A stretch of 64,000 nt of DNA from Trichomonas vaginalis G3 (taxonomy: Eukaryota; Parabasalia; Trichomonadida; Trichomonadidae), in NCBI RefSeq assembly GCF_026262505.1, contig NC_067207.1, forward strand, positions 7,780,082 to 7,844,081. The letters are read 5' to 3'. Positions 26,884 to 36,961 of the stretch are shown one piece after another. The number at the start of each line of letters is the position of its first letter. Positions within the stretch are counted from its first letter, which is position 1. Under the pieces are notes generated by a model. That model did no database searches and had not been told where the DNA came from. It was given only the letters and a program-made list of their open reading frames with translations. The translations under genes and the position numbers were made by a program.

Positions 26884-27303
26884 ATGGACGTATTCGGATA
26901 TCTCTTTGAATTGAAGCAGAACAAAGTTTACACACACAAACAATACAAATACATTGACAGAATAGTTCTTTATACAAACAATGGTAAATGTTATAGAATA
27001 GCAATATTTGCTGAACCAAAATATTTTCATAAAGCAAAGAAAGTTGGTATAACCGAGATGGTGAAAGTTCTTGACGTTGACAAAAATATAACAACAAAAC
27101 TGACCGATATTACTAAAGGAAAGTTTATAATACAGTATTATGTCAAAACAGGTGTCATAACTATTTACGATGGTGAGAAGTCAGTTCAAGAACAACTTAC
27201 TGACCTGCTGCCAAAATCTGCTCGATGGAAGCTGTCGTTATGCCAATCTGAGGAGCTCCAGCAGGTTTCATCGAACGAATCTTCAAAAGAGCATCTTCCG
27301 TGA
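26884..27303 (+). CDS. Hypothetical protein overlapping the capsid gene tail to tail, 139 aa
   Basis: ATG at 26884, divergent from the 193-aa gene. Its last 107 bp overlap the 3' end of the capsid gene on the opposite strand. Compared with the copies at 41927-42346 and 56893-57312, changes are mostly conservative or silent (for example ITIYDGEK versus LSIFDGEK), which supports real coding. Beta/alpha mix (NGKCYRIAIFAEPKYFHK). No family recognised. Confidence 0.65.
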   Translation: MDVFGYLFELKQNKVYTHKQYKYIDRIVLYTNNGKCYRIAIFAEPKYFHKAKKVGITEMVKVLDVDKNITTKLTDITKGKFIIQYYVKTGVITIYDGEKSVQEQLTDLLPKSARWKLSLCQSEELQQVSSNESSKEHLP

Positions 27304-28801
27304 AAAGTGCTATTGGTTTTGTAAACTTCTTTGCTTTCAATTCATCTGGACCGTCTCTGTCACCAGTATATTGTATTTGAACTGTACCAACAGTTGAAAT
27401 ACCACCCATAAAGTCTTCTGAGTCAGCAAATGGAATGCCAAGCCAAAAGTTTGAACGGTCTCCATTTGTATATTGAGTTTTTTGACCTCCTGTATGAGTC
27501 CATAGTTTTACATATGGCATAATAGAACTTTGCATTTCAGGGTTAATGGTCGTTGTGAAGTTGTTGTTAAAGTTCATAGCATCTAATGTCAAGTTGTATG
27601 ACCTCATATCCTCAACTGTGGAATATTCTTCTCTTGGATAATATTTGCCATCTATATTTATATGATATTTAATACCAGGGTTGTAGAAACAAGAATAGTC
27701 ATTTATAGTTCGTCTGAACAGTACAAACATAGTATCTGCATGTTTCATTGCAGTTGTTAAGGCAATATCTGTTCTTGCACCTGGGTCAGCACTTTGGTTT
27801 CCAACTTCACCTGCAAAGTCTTTGACAGATATTTGGTGTATAGGGAACATAAGTGGAACTGCAATATATTTGGCAGCTAAAGCATTTGAAATATCTGGGT
27901 CCAACATATAAACGCAAGTCTGCTTTCTATTCTCTTGCATTCAAACTTTTCGCATGAACTGAACTTAAGGTCCCAAGCATCTCCAGCAGCATTGAAATAA
28001 TAGTTTACTTCAGTGTTGAAGTTTGAGAAACCAAAGTCTAAGTCAACTTTGTCTTTGCAAAATTCGGCGAATGATGTTTTATTTTTCCCTTTACGTCTGT
28101 AATAGTGAATGGGTCTTGTGTTGGTGCAATGACTAAGTTATTTTTGCTTGGAGTAAGTTCGATAGAAATTTTTCCTGCCCAGTTTGGCAAGTATCTTAAA
28201 AACCTGAAGATGAGGAAAGATGACAAAGGAACTCTAAGTTTCAGTTTTACTTTAGTGGCAGCATTTCCATCTGAACCAGAAAGGTTAACATAAACTCCTG
28301 GAACGTTAGGGTCAAGTCTTCTTATTTTTTCAATATTTGCATACTGGTCTGTTTGTTCTCTAGCTTGTGGTTGTACTGAGTTTCTTAAAGCGAACCATTC
28401 ATAGTTTGCCCATGTTACTGTTTGAACTAAGTCAGAGTTAGAATATATCTTATATCCCATGAAAACTTCTGGAGCATATTGGTATCCGACATAGAAAATT
28501 CCATGCAACCTTTCTTGTCAGACAACTTGGCAGAAGGTTTTATTTCAATGTCTTGTTCCACGTATAAGAATGAGTTGTCAATAGAAATAATGTGAAACCT
28601 GTCGCATGCAATATCTACTGTTGTTGAAGAACCTTCACCAAACTCACCTACATTTCCATAAGAAACAGCAGTTGTATATTCGTAAGTTCCAGGAACTATT
28701 TCTGACCTTCTAATGGCATTGTCGCATTCGTTATACCATTCGGAAACATTTCCGTTCATGGCATCCAAAACTGTTGGCGTTATATTCTGAGCGGCGTACA
28801 T
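27197..28801 (-). pseudogene. Putative major capsid protein, frameshifted copy
   Basis: Same gene as the intact 535-aa versions at 40426-42033 and 55392-56999. At least four indels break it, near 28505, 28085, 27965 and 27945, leaving three separate open stretches. The pieces otherwise align end to end. See the intact copy for the capsid argument. Confidence 0.7.
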
Positions 28802-28833
28802 TTCATATGGGTAAAAATATAGAATAGTTGGAT

Positions 28834-31800
28834 TTATGTGTCATAATAGAACCCATTCGGACCAAGCTTTACTTTCTTCCTGGCTGACTTTTAACTGAAT
28901 CTTTAACTCTTCTTTTTCCTTCATTGCCACTACTTTCACTAGATGAAGTTACTTCTTCACTACTTTCACTTTGTTCTACTCTTCTCTTCTTCTTTGGTGT
29001 CGCTTTGGTAACTTGCCCTCTGCTTCAAGTTGTTGCATCTTTGCCTCATGTTCACCTAGTATGTTGTAAATTTCCCATGTCCTTTTTGCCTTTAGGCTCT
29101 GGTCGCCCATCTCAGGTAACCAATATCCTAGAAAGATTTTGTCATAGTTTGTATTTGAGTCTTCGCTTATTGTTGCATGACTCTTTCCTGAGTTTCCGGT
29201 TCAAGCTCTTCAAATATAGCTTGTCCATATGGAATAAGCTCGTTTCCAAATATATGTTTTTGTAGCCATTCTGGTTTTCTTTCCATGTTACCAATAATAT
29301 CTTTTGTGAATGGGAAAGCTTTTACCCAATGTTTCAGTCTTGCGTCATTTATTTCTGTAGTTGGTTTTATTTTGTCATGGAACATGTTTTTCAATACTAA
29401 CATTTCATTTGGTACTGTCCATTTGAGTTTTCTTAAATATTCATCCCTTCTCATTTCATTGTCTGCAAAGTAAGTTTTTTTATGACATTTTGCAAACTTT
29501 CGTTTGCAAGGTCATGTACAATAGGTTCTCTTCCTTCTCTCTCCCTAACTGTCTTTCTAAACTCTTCACCAAATATACCATCTCTATGGTTCTGTGTAGT
29601 TCTTTGAGATAAATGTTTTAGAACGTCAGGTTGTATATTTCCATCAGCCATGTTCATTTCATACTGGTTCAAAATATCTGCATCTTTCATATCTTTCAAT
29701 GGCATTAAAGCCGCGCTGAAAATACCAGCTATATCTGGTTCACCATTCACTTCCATTGCGTCTACAACTTCTTGGAATTGTGGTTGTAAGTTTATGAACC
29801 ACCTATCCGGATTAGCTTTATGACCCCATCTCATTGTAGTTCCATAGTCTGCAGAAACAAAAGTAGGTTTGTTTCCATATTGGTTAGGTTCTGAATGAAC
29901 TTTAAACAATGTTTCATTTCTATATGTTTTGTTGAAATTTAACCTTTTATTTTCACCGAGTTCAGCCAAAGATTGAACGTTATATGGTCGTAAGTAAAAA
30001 GGATTATTGTATTTGTGTACATTATCTTTCAGTTCTTCCATTCTATGCTGAATATTTTCATCTGATGTTGGAGTCTTTTGTATGTCGGCGAACATTTTTC
30101 GATATTCTTCTACTATGTCAGCCGAATTTTTCTTAGACTCTTGGAAAGATTCCATATTCTCCTCATACACTTGTTGAGGGTCAAGATTTTTCGGCTGTTC
30201 CAAATCTTCATCTAGTTCTGTGAAGTTAGTTTCCAAAGGAGGGATTTGTTCGTTTCCTTCAGGCTCTTCTAGCTGTTGTTGCTGAACTATTTCTTCCATG
30301 TCTGGTTGTATCTGAACTTCTTCCTGTGGAGTTTCTTGTACCTCATCTCTGGCATTCATATATTCCGAGACGTTTTTAACAAATTCCCTTTCTAAGTCAT
30401 CCGGACTCATAAACCTTTCTTCTTTCGTTCCGTCTCTATTTTTTACGCGTTTCATGAAGATAGTTGAATTATCATTTATCTCTGACATCAAATATCTCGG
30501 AGTAAATTCAGTCATGTCATTTGGATGATATGCTATTAAATCATATCCCTTAGCGAGCTTGTATTTTCCAGGTTTGAAATTATATCCGATTTTATGCTGA
30601 ACCATAAAGCTAAATAGGTTCGGGTCAGTATTTCCTTCCTTGAACTTTCTAATAGCTTCTTTATATCTGTCACTAAAGTCAAGAGTATCTGGGTAACCAT
30701 AGTCTTCTTTAAGCATTTTTAAGAAATCTTGGTTTCCTTGTTCTCTACTTCTTTTATGTCCTTGCTCTGTTTGTTGTTGTTGTTGTGCTGGATTTTGAAC
30801 TGTTGGTTGCTGTGTTGGTTGTTGTTGCTGTGCAGGGTTTTGAACTGTTGGTTGTTGTGCAGGGTTTTGAACTGTTGGTTTTGGTTGTTGTTGTGCAGGG
30901 TTTTGAACTGTTGGTTGTTGTGTTGGTTTTGGTGCATGCCTGTGTCTGTGTGACGATGTAAATGTTTTAGGTAGTCCCGGTGCAGGTGCTTCTCTTGGAG
31001 GGTTTGGTGGTATATAAGTTCCACTAGCTAGTATATAAGTTCCACCAGCTGGCACATATGTTCCATCTGCAGCATAATGTCCTACCTGACTTTTCGTTTT
31101 TAAGAAAGCATTTACTAGGTCTGTTTTGGTCTGTTGTAACTCTTTTTCTTGACTTTCCACAACAGCTGCTCTAACGGCGTCATAGGCACTTTGAACTGCC
31201 TGTCTCGTTGCTGCATCTGTTATTTTCGTCATATTTTGTGCTACTTCTCTTAACTCTTTGTCGAAACCTTCAGACTTCAGTTTCTTTCCAGATGAGAAAT
31301 CGTTCACTAGTTTCACTTTACTATGAAGAGCTTCGAAGGCATTCTTAAAGTCAGCATTCATTAAAGCTTCATTTGAACTGTCTTCATCCGCTTGTATTTT
31401 TTGTCCTTATTGACCCTATAAGTTGGGCTGCTTTGGCGTTGGCTTGGGCATCTAACCAGTCATTATTAGCTTTTATATATTCTGCGCTTTTCATTGCCTT
31501 TTGCATGGCTGCGTCGTTATTTTTACTTTCTTGTGCTAAGTTTTCATACTGTACGGTTTGGTTTTGCAACTGTAAAAGTTTTTCTGCCTTTACATTTGCT
31601 TCAACTTCTTTTTTATACTCATCGCTATCCATATATGTCTTCATGGCTTTTTGTTTTATCTCTTCATCTTTCAGTACTTTATATTGAGTAGTATGGTTTT
31701 TCAAATTATATAACATCTTGTTCCATTTTCGCTACTTCTGCTGCTTTTTCTGACACTTTTTTCGCATATTCCTCTGTACTTAGTTCTTTCAGTTGTTCTT

Positions 31801-32206
31801 CTTTCTTCTTTTTCTCTACGTTTAACTCATTGAGTTTCTTTGTGTGTCTGTCAAACTCTTGTTTCTTTTCATTTTCATTTATTTGTTTCTGTATGTCTAT
31901 GTTTGACTTTTTGACATCTGTTATTTGATTTTTGAGTGAACTCAAATTCATTTGACTTTGAGGGTTATAAGCTGTTCCGTCTGCAGCTCCACCATAGCCT
32001 GCCATTTTCGCTAAAAGTGCCGCTCTTAAACCTCCACTCTGTGCACAATAACTCGGTTTAAAAGCATAGGTTGCTTGACATTTGTTGCAACATAGGGGTC
32101 ATTCATCATTTGTTGTTGCAACTGTTGTTTGTGGTGTCAGTTTTACTATTGGATGTTTCAATGCTCCCTTCCTCTTACGTATATTCTTACGTAGCTTACG
32201 TGGCAT
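28834..32206 (-). pseudogene. Long coiled-coil and P/Q-rich virion-type protein, frameshifted copy
   Basis: Counterpart of the intact 1143-aa gene at 36962-40393, on the opposite strand. Small indels lie near 32055, 31708, 31395, 29470 and 29170, several of them in homopolymers. The longest open part (29451-31361) covers the P/Q repeats and much of the C-terminal domain. The P/Q repeat count differs from the other copies. The start ATG at 32206 is preceded by the same TTCACTTAAA element. Confidence 0.8.
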
Positions 32207-32430
32207 TTTAAGTGAAGTTAAAAAGCGGTTTTTGACAGATGTTTATATGACACTTTTTTGTTCAGCTCAAAAAACTACTCGGTCAAAGTGTTGTCAGTTT
32301 TGTAAAATAACCGTCTTATCTCATTCTATAAGGGAGAAAAGGCTTCTCAAAGTATACTTCCTTGGAACGCCTGTAACTTTTCCTGTAGCGACGATAGCCC
32401 CTTACTTGTCCGGACAAAGTTATACTATTT
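30636..32430. repeat. Left arm of a long inverted repeat (about 1.8 kb)
   Basis: This segment, the 5' half of the long gene and about 220 bp upstream, recurs in inverted orientation at 33739-35578. The two arms are separated by about 1.3 kb that holds the 208-aa gene. The right arm runs into the N gap, so the true arm length is unknown. Confidence 0.85.
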
Positions 32431-32449
32431 TGAGCGCTCTACAAAAAGT

Positions 32450-32614
32450 CAACGGCGACGACTCTCAAAAACCGTTGTGTAAAAAGTTTTACCGTTGGAC
32501 AAAAAAGTATATATAGAAAACAAAAAACGTTTATAGTTCATTCAATATTTGAGATGGAACGGTTTGCCAACGGTAACTATTAAATAAAATAAAAAATAGA
32601 GGGGGTTACCGTTG
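32450..32614. promoter_or_regulatory. Cluster of five YAACGG (Myb-type) sites upstream of the 208-aa gene
   Basis: CAACGG or its complement occurs at 32450, 32472, 32492, 32568 and 32609. Such cores are the consensus of Myb proteins, which trichomonads use widely as transcription regulators. All five lie within 230 bp of the ATG at 32678. Regulatory use is inferred. Confidence 0.4.
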
Positions 32615-32677
32615 ACAAAAACCGTTTATTTCAAACTTTTCTATAAGTGGTCCGAAAAAAACAGTTCATTTTTCATA

Positions 32678-33304
32678 ATGTACGCGTCTCGAACAGTGAA
32701 GCCCAATTCAATAGAATACTATCTCGAAAAACAAGAAGCTGACACTGCTATTCAGTCTTTAATACAGAACCAAGCTCAGGAGAACTCAAAAGACTCCCAA
32801 TTCAAATCGACATCCAATTCGAAGCAATTAAAACTTGACTCGAATGTTTTAAAACCACAGCCCGCACGAACAAATACAGCTCTAAGAATAGACCAAAGAA
32901 TACCGAACAAAGAGTTGAGGTCAAGATTGAAATTACAATCGGATGAGTATTTTTCCCTTAACAACCAGGGAAATACTCCATATAACCATATCTACACAAA
33001 TACCGTTAAAGAAACAATAACGGCATACACAAAACTCTGTCAATTGGTCCCCAACCAGGACCAATTGACGGACATTATATGTTCCTACATTCCCATATTT
33101 GCTGAGTGTGTGGAAGGTAGGACATTGTTACAAGCTTGCTTACGTATGCCACCAAATCTCCGTCAACAATTTGCTCAAATTGTACATGAATTTAAAGCTT
33201 TTAACAACGGATACGATGGAGATGAAGTAGCAGATGATAGAGTTTATAAGTGTTGTAAACAGAAATTCATCAAAAGTGACACCTCAGAAAAGCTAAAATA
33301 TTGA
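32678..33304 (+). CDS. Hypothetical protein, 208 aa
   Basis: The start at 32678 is chosen because a TTCATTTTTCATA initiator-like element touches the ATG; the open frame upstream lacks an ATG. The first 90 residues are polar and probably disordered (Gln/Asn/Ser/Lys). Residues 95-190 are helical (YTNTVKETITAYTKLCQLVP, RTLLQACLRMPPNLRQQFAQ). It is the only gene in the spacer between the inverted repeat arms. No family recognised. Confidence 0.6.
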   Translation: MYASRTVKPNSIEYYLEKQEADTAIQSLIQNQAQENSKDSQFKSTSNSKQLKLDSNVLKPQPARTNTALRIDQRIPNKELRSRLKLQSDEYFSLNNQGNTPYNHIYTNTVKETITAYTKLCQLVPNQDQLTDIICSYIPIFAECVEGRTLLQACLRMPPNLRQQFAQIVHEFKAFNNGYDGDEVADDRVYKCCKQKFIKSDTSEKLKY

Positions 33305-33684
33305 ATTTTTGGAACTTTTGATAGAGCACGTTTTTAAATATTAATTAAAGTAAATGTATATTTTGTAAAGATTCTTTTTAATAAAAAAATAGAATTTTGA
33401 AGAAGAACACAAAATCTTCTGAAAAATAATATCACATAAACTCATATTATTTTCTAATATATAACTATTTTATATAAAAATCAAATTCAATGATCTTAAA
33501 AGCGAAGGATAAACCTCAAAATTTACGAATATAATGAGTGGGAATATAATGCTTATCTATCATAAAACCATATGAAATATCAATTTTTGCTTTACGCCTA
33601 ATTTTTGACGACAATTAGCAAAAAATGTTAAATGTTAACACTCAGTCCATTTGAATATGAAAAACAAAATTGACTTTAAAAAAA
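33305..33684. other. AT-rich spacer
   Basis: No supported gene; a short 63-codon frame at 33651 overlaps the terminal hairpin and is not credible. The stretch ends in an A run at about 33678-33688 that precedes the terminal hairpin. Confidence 0.5.
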
Positions 33685-33688
33685 AAAA

Positions 33689-33744
33689 GGTAATGGGGCC
33701 TCCAGGCACTTCGTGCCCTCTAGCCCTGAAGATGTTTAGTATAA
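33689..33744 (-). other. Terminal hairpin module next to an A run (variant allele)
   Basis: A stem-loop at 33695-33727 is followed by a conserved gaagatgtttagtata-type segment. Compared with the three copies at 36888, 51854 and 63551, the inner stem has changed on both sides in a pairing-preserving way (AGGCGC/GCGCCT became AGGCAC/GTGCCT). Read on the minus strand, the hairpin is followed by a T run, like an RNA polymerase III terminator. Probably the end of a Maverick or a small RNA. Confidence 0.55.
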
Positions 33745-35578
33745 CTTTGTCCGGACAAGTAAGGGTCTATCATCGCTACAGGAAAAGTTACAGGCGTTCC
33801 AAGGAAGTACACTTTGAGAAGCCTTTTCCCCTTATAGAATGAGATAGGACGGTTATTTTACAAAACTGACAACACTTTGACCGAGTAGTTTTTTGAGCTG
33901 AACAAAAAGTGTCATATAAACATCTGTCAAAAACCGCTTTTTAACTTCACTTAAAATGCCACGTAAGCTACGTAAGAATATACGTAAGAGGAAGGGAGCA
34001 TTGAAACATCCAATAGTAAAACTGACACCACAACAACAGTTGCAACAACAAATGATGAATGACCCCACTATGTTGCAACAAATGTCAAGCAACCCTATGC
34101 TTTTAAACCGAGTTATTGGTGCACAGAGTGGAGGTTTAAGAGCGGCACTTTTAGCGAAAATGGCAGGCTATGGTGGAGCTGCAGACGGAACAGCTTATAA
34201 CCCTCAAAGTCAAATGAATTTGAGTTCACTCAAAAATCAAATAACAGATGTCAAAAAGTCAAACATAGACATACAGAAACAAATAAATGAAAATGAAAAG
34301 AAACAAGAGTTTGACAGACACACAAAGAAACTCAATGAGTTAAACGTAGAGAAAAAGAAGAAAGAAGAACAACTGAAAGAACTAAGTACAGGAATATGCG
34401 AAAAAAGTGTCAGAAAAAGCAGCAGAAGTAGCAAAAATGGAACAAGATGTTATAAATTTGAAAAACCATACTACTCAATATAAAGTACTGAAAGATGAAG
34501 AGATAAAACAAAAAGCCCTGAAGACATATATGGATAGCGATGAGTATAAAAAAGAAGTTGAAGCAAATGTAAAGGCAGAAAAACTTTTACAGTTGCAAAA
34601 CCAAACCGTACAGTATGAAAACTTAGCACAAGAAAGTAAAAATAACGACGCAGCCATGCAAAAGGCAATGAAAAGCGCAAATATATAAAAAGCTAACAAT
34701 GACTGGTTAGATGCCCAAGCCAACGCCAAAGCAGCCCAACTTATAGGGTCAATAAGGACAAAAATACAAGCGGATGAAGACAGTTCAAATGAAGCTTTAA
34801 TGAATGCTGACTTTAAGAATTGCCTTCGAAGCTCTTCATAGTAAGGTGAAACAAGTGAACGATTTCTCATCTGGAAAGAAACTGAAGTCTGAAGGTTTCG
34901 ACAAAGAGTTAAGAGAAGTAGCACAAAATATGACGAAAATAACAGATGCAGCAACGAGACAGGCAGTTCAAAGTGCCTATGACGCCGTTAGAGCAACTGT
35001 TGTGGAAAGTCAAGAAAAAGAGTTACAACAGACCAAAACAGACCTAGTAAATGCTTTCTTAAAAACGAAAAGTCAGGTAGGACATTATGCTGCAGATGGA
35101 ACATATGTGCCAGCTGGTGGAACTTATATACCAGCTGGTGGAACTTATATACTAGCTAGTGGAACCTATATACCACCAAACCCTCCAAGAGAAGCACCTG
35201 CACCGGGACTACCTAAAACATTTACATCGTCACATGGACACAGACACAGGCATGCACCAAAACCAGCACAACAACCACCTCCACAACCAGCACAGCAACC
35301 AACAGTTCAAAATCCAGCACCACAACAACAACCAAAACCAACAGTTCAAAACCCTGCACAACAACCAACAGTTCAAAACCCTGCACAGCAACAACAACCA
35401 ACACAGCAACCAACAGTTCAAAATCCAGCACAACAACAAAAAACAGAGCAAGGACATAAAAGAAGTAGAGAACAAGGAAACCAAGATTTCTTAAAAATGC
35501 TTAAAGAAGACTATGGTTACCCAGATACTCTTGACTTTAGTGACAGATATAAAGAAGCTATTAGAAAGTTCAAGGAAG
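33739..35578. repeat. Right arm of the long inverted repeat
   Basis: Inverted counterpart of 30636-32430, cut by the N gap. Confidence 0.85.
33956..35578 (+). pseudogene. Long coiled-coil/P-Q protein, 5' part, frameshifted and cut by the assembly gap
   Basis: Begins like the intact gene at 36962, with the same TTCACTTAAA before the ATG. Indels near 34390, 34680 and 34820 break the frame. The sequence stops at the N run at about residue 540. It differs from the intact copies by substitutions and by a different P/Q repeat arrangement. Confidence 0.8.
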
Positions 35579-35678
35579 NNNNNNNNNNNNNNNNNNNNNN
35601 NNNNNNNNNNNNNNNNNNNNNNNNNNNNNNNNNNNNNNNNNNNNNNNNNNNNNNNNNNNNNNNNNNNNNNNNNNNNNN
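35579..35678. other. Assembly gap of exactly 100 N
   Basis: One hundred undetermined bases join the long virus-like gene to the middle of a WDR11-like gene. A round number usually marks a gap of unknown length. In the complete units these two sequences lie more than 12 kb apart. Confidence 0.98.
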
Positions 35679-36778
35679 GTTGGAGTGCCGAAAGCAAGGA
35701 TTCCGTCGTAGAAATCGTAACAGGTTGGTATCTGTGGTATAATTTGAGACTGCGCGATGACGTAAGGTATATCATCTTTTATGGCAAACATAACTAAGCC
35801 ATTTGATGGAGAGAACGCGATGTATCGCTCGGGAAGTGCACGGTTACATGCAGCGGATAGTGGTAAATACTTCGATTTTAAGTCAAACAGCTCTCTTTTC
35901 AATTTTATTGTTCCTGATTTTGTAAAAATGTAGTCTTCGTTACAGATATAGATACTGAGTGACGAGTCTTGACCATAAACTGTAATTTCGTTGTCATTTG
36001 TTAAAGAAGGAAGCAGTTTATGGAAAGATGATTGGGATGATTCATCGATTACAAGATTTCGGCCAGATTTGGTCGCTATGTTAAACGTAAGTATTTTTCC
36101 TTCAAGCATAATTAATAAAATATTACTAATATGGGGATGATGTTGAATTTCTACGATTTTTTCTGATTTATCTAAAGTATGGGATTGAGATTGAGATGTT
36201 GGAGCCTGCTTGGCATTCTTTGACGTGATAATTGTAAAGGATGGACCATTAGAATATAGAATTGCAGTGAATATATCTGAACTATTAACAGCCATCCTTG
36301 TATATGTACCAGGAACATCTATCTTCCAAAGTATTCGTGAGTTTTTCGCTTGATCTTCAGCTTCATACGGCCAAAAATCGATACTATAAATTGTATTTGG
36401 TTCTGCAAAGCCTAAAACGATTTTACGGGACCATTGAAGCTCCGATACATACTGAGCTTCAGATACTTGACGAGTGATTCCGAGTGTAAGACCTGATTCA
36501 CAATCCCATAACAAAACTCTTCCGCAATCGTCTGAAATTGCAAGATAAGGTAGCTCATAGTGGAATTTAAGGCAAGTTATGTTAGAATTTAGAATTTCAA
36601 TGGATCATAAGAAAGAAATATCATTTTTAGTAGTTTTATAGAGATAAATTGTGCCTTTACCGGCTAATGCAAGTAGCCCACATGCTTCCCAGTCCATGCT
36701 CCCTGTGTTGAACACTTTACTAGGTGGACAAAGTGAAGCAAATCGTATCTTAGCTTTATTAAAAGGATTCGCTTGCAT
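35679..36778 (-). pseudogene. WDR11-like WD-repeat gene, N-terminal part only (cut by the gap)
   Basis: Matches the first 366 codons of the gene at 48936-51743, including the in-frame TGA at 36605-36607. The rest is lost in the N gap. Confidence 0.75.
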
Positions 36779-36887
36779 TTTTTTATAAATTGATATCGTC
36801 AAAAATTTTAATTCTACAATGTTTTAAATATATTAATATTTAGTTGTACAGAATCAAATCACATCTACTTGAAAAAAAAAAGGTAGT

Positions 36888-36920
36888 GGGGCTTCCAGGC
36901 GCGTTGCGCCCTCTAGCCCC
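36888..36920. other. Terminal hairpin between the WDR11-like gene and the virus-like unit
   Basis: The stem pairs GGGGCT with AGCCCC and AGGCGC with GCGCCT. It is preceded by an A run (36872-36881) and followed by gaagatgtttagtata, then directly by the promoter of the long gene. Identical at 51854-51886 and 63551-63583. Candidate element end. Confidence 0.6.
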
Positions 36921-36961
36921 GAAGATGTTTAGTATAAAACCGCTTTTTAACTTCACTTAAA

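Noticed and set aside
36605-36607. Selenocysteine or recoded TGA in the WDR11-like gene
   Set aside because: No recoding element is visible, and the family has no such residue at this position; a nonsense change is simpler.
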